From the NCBI RefSeq assembly GCF_019448085.1, contig NZ_JAGFNZ010000001.1, positions 310,001-374,000 of the forward strand: a stretch of DNA of 64,000 nucleotides, written 5' to 3'. Source of the DNA: Caproiciproducens faecalis (lineage in GTDB: Bacteria > Bacillota > Clostridia > Oscillospirales > Acutalibacteraceae). The translations under genes and the position numbers were made by a program. This document shows, piece after piece, positions 62,838-64,000 of this stretch. Each line of letters begins with the position of its first letter. Positions within the stretch are counted from its first letter, which is position 1. Below the pieces are notes generated by a model that did no database searches, was not told the origin of the DNA, and worked only from the letters and a program-made list of their open reading frames with translations.

Positions 62838-64000
62838 ATGTTGCACCCTTATTTTAAACCCGCGGATATCCTGCTGCCAAAGGAAGTGCCGACCGAAAAC
62901 TGGTGTGTGGTTGCCTGCGACCAATATACTTCCCAGCCGGAGTACTGGCAGGAAGCGAAAGAGGCAGCGGGGGATTTTCCGTCCACCTATCATATGGTAT
63001 ACCCGGAGTGTTATCTGGAAACGACCGACGCGGAGCAGTACGCCGCCGGAATCAACGCGGCCATGGAACGCTACCTCTCAGCCGGCGTTTTTCGTGAGGT
63101 GAAGAACAGCTACCTCTATGTGGAACGTACCCTGGCGGACGGGAAAATCCGCCACGGGGTCATGATGGCGCTTGATCTGGAGCAGTACCGGTACGAGGCG
63201 GGCAGTAAAACGCCCATCCGCGCGACGGAGGGGACAGTGCTGGAACGGATTCCGCCCCGTGTAAAGATTCGCCGCGGCGCTCCGCTGGAGCTGCCGCATA
63301 TCATGATTCTGATTGACGACCCCGAGCGCAGTGTGATTGAGAAGATCAATCCCTCCGATTTGACCCTGGAATACGAAGGAAAGCTGATGCAGAACAGCGG
63401 GAGCATCCGCGGTTTCCGCCTGAATTCGGCTGCTGCTAAAAAGCTGGAGAACGCGCTCTCCGTACTTCCGGTTCGGGACAATCTGCTTTTTGCCGTGGGC
63501 GACGGCAACCATTCCCTTGCAACTGCCAAGGCCTGCTATGAGGAGCTGAAAAAAACGCTGCCGTCGCAGGAAGCAGAAGTCCACCCCGCGCGCTGGGCGC
63601 TCGTGGAGGTCGTGAACCTGTACGATGAGTCCCTGCAGTTTGAGCCGATTCATCGCGTGATCTTCCAGACCAATCCGGAGGAGCTGATGAAGGAGCTGTA
63701 CCGCTTCTACGATGTTTCCGACGTACCGTGCGAGGGACACCGGATTACCTGTCTGCTGGGCGGAAAGAAGAAGGACATCTGGGTAAAAAATCCGCCGTCC
63801 AACCTTGAAGTGGGGACACTGCAGAAATTTCTGGATGCGCGCCTTGTGCAGGTAGGCGGAAAGATGGATTACATACACGGTGTGGAGGTAGCGGAAAAAC
63901 TCTGTGCCGGGGACAGCGATTCCATGGCATTCTTTCTGCCGAAAATGGAAAAAAGCAGCCTGTTTGAAACGGTTGCCGTCGACGGGGCCCTTCCGCGGAA
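62838..64000 (+). CDS. DUF1015-family protein (partial, runs off the right edge)
   Basis: The reading frame from ATG 62838 (AGGAGA site) stays open to the end of the window, giving 387 residues of an incomplete protein. It opens MLHPYFKPADILLPKE and shows ENWCVVACDQYTSQPEYW, LLFAVGDGNHSLATAKACYE (the GDGNHS signature of DUF1015) and FEPIHRVIF. DUF1015 proteins are cytoplasmic with no assigned reaction; a frequent guess is a hydroxyacid or sugar-acid enzyme, which the sequence cannot test. It lies 91 bases after znuB and is probably a separate unit. Confidence 0.88.
   Translation, partial: MLHPYFKPADILLPKEVPTENWCVVACDQYTSQPEYWQEAKEAAGDFPSTYHMVYPECYLETTDAEQYAAGINAAMERYLSAGVFREVKNSYLYVERTLADGKIRHGVMMALDLEQYRYEAGSKTPIRATEGTVLERIPPRVKIRRGAPLELPHIMILIDDPERSVIEKINPSDLTLEYEGKLMQNSGSIRGFRLNSAAAKKLENALSVLPVRDNLLFAVGDGNHSLATAKACYEELKKTLPSQEAEVHPARWALVEVVNLYDESLQFEPIHRVIFQTNPEELMKELYRFYDVSDVPCEGHRITCLLGGKKKDIWVKNPPSNLEVGTLQKFLDARLVQVGGKMDYIHGVEVAEKLCAGDSDSMAFFLPKMEKSSLFETVAVDGALPR

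Overview
The window reads as a chromosomal segment of an anaerobic, endospore-forming Firmicute of class Clostridia, probably from the Oscillospiraceae/Acutalibacteraceae neighbourhood (inferred from gene content, not tested). Pointers are a flavodiiron protein, phosphotransacetylase, two Rrf2 regulators, a YIEGIA sporulation-type membrane protein with its small partner, AGGAGG-type ribosome binding sites, and frequent TTG, GTG and possibly CTG starts.

Layout. 1-5.1 kb: a small Cys-Cys protein, an OmpR-type two-component pair and a PAS/GGDEF/HD-GYP c-di-GMP protein. 5.2-9.3 kb: pta, the fluoride channel crcB, a CymR-like Rrf2 regulator divergent from cysK, and a flavodoxin. 9.5-13.3 kb: a second Rrf2 regulator with a cysteine cluster, then a single polypeptide joining acyl-CoA dehydrogenase, the EtfA FAD domain and rubredoxin, followed by a flavodiiron protein. 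This looks like a self-contained electron path from acyl-CoA to O2 or NO. 13.4-16.1 kb: a LysR regulator divergent from a two-gene chromate-type transporter. 16.4-25.1 kb: two divergent operons of a glucitol-type PTS with SorC regulator, SorE-like dehydrogenase, class II aldolase, HAD phosphatase and its own HPr and Enzyme I.

25.1-39.2 kb is a defence region. It holds an IS3 remnant, a complete type I-C cas operon (cas3-cas5c-cas8c-cas7c-cas4-cas1-cas2), a leader and a CRISPR array of 34 repeats and 33 spacers that runs into a truncated type III restriction subunit. PC4-like, peptide deformylase, DUF2461 and YoaP-like genes follow. Two related promoter/leader copies, one before cas3 and one before the YoaP-like gene, bracket almost all of this.

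39.2-46.9 kb: the YIEGIA pair, a three-subunit molybdenum hydroxylase with a MobA/MocA-like nucleotidyltransferase, a THEP1-like NTPase and an unrecognised membrane protein, then a secreted repeat protein. 47.0-54.1 kb: a LysR-controlled organic-acid or acid-sugar cluster (isocitrate dehydrogenase-like enzyme, TIM-barrel isomerase, CitMHS transporter, DUF1537 kinase, class II aldolase, Asp/Glu racemase relative).

54.2-59.1 kb: a compact cyanophycin cassette (isoaspartyl dipeptidase, cyanophycinase, cyanophycin synthetase) lies between a 30-bp copy of the tRNA-Val(GAC) 3' end and the intact tRNA gene, the geometry of an element inserted at a tRNA. 59.3-64 kb: a patatin-like protein, a znuABC-type metal importer behind a perfect 7-1-7 Fur-family operator, and a DUF1015 gene that runs off the right edge.

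The strongest candidates for new biology are the fused acyl-CoA dehydrogenase/EtfA/rubredoxin plus flavodiiron unit, the tRNA-bounded cyanophycin cassette, and the acid cluster built around an isocitrate dehydrogenase-like enzyme.
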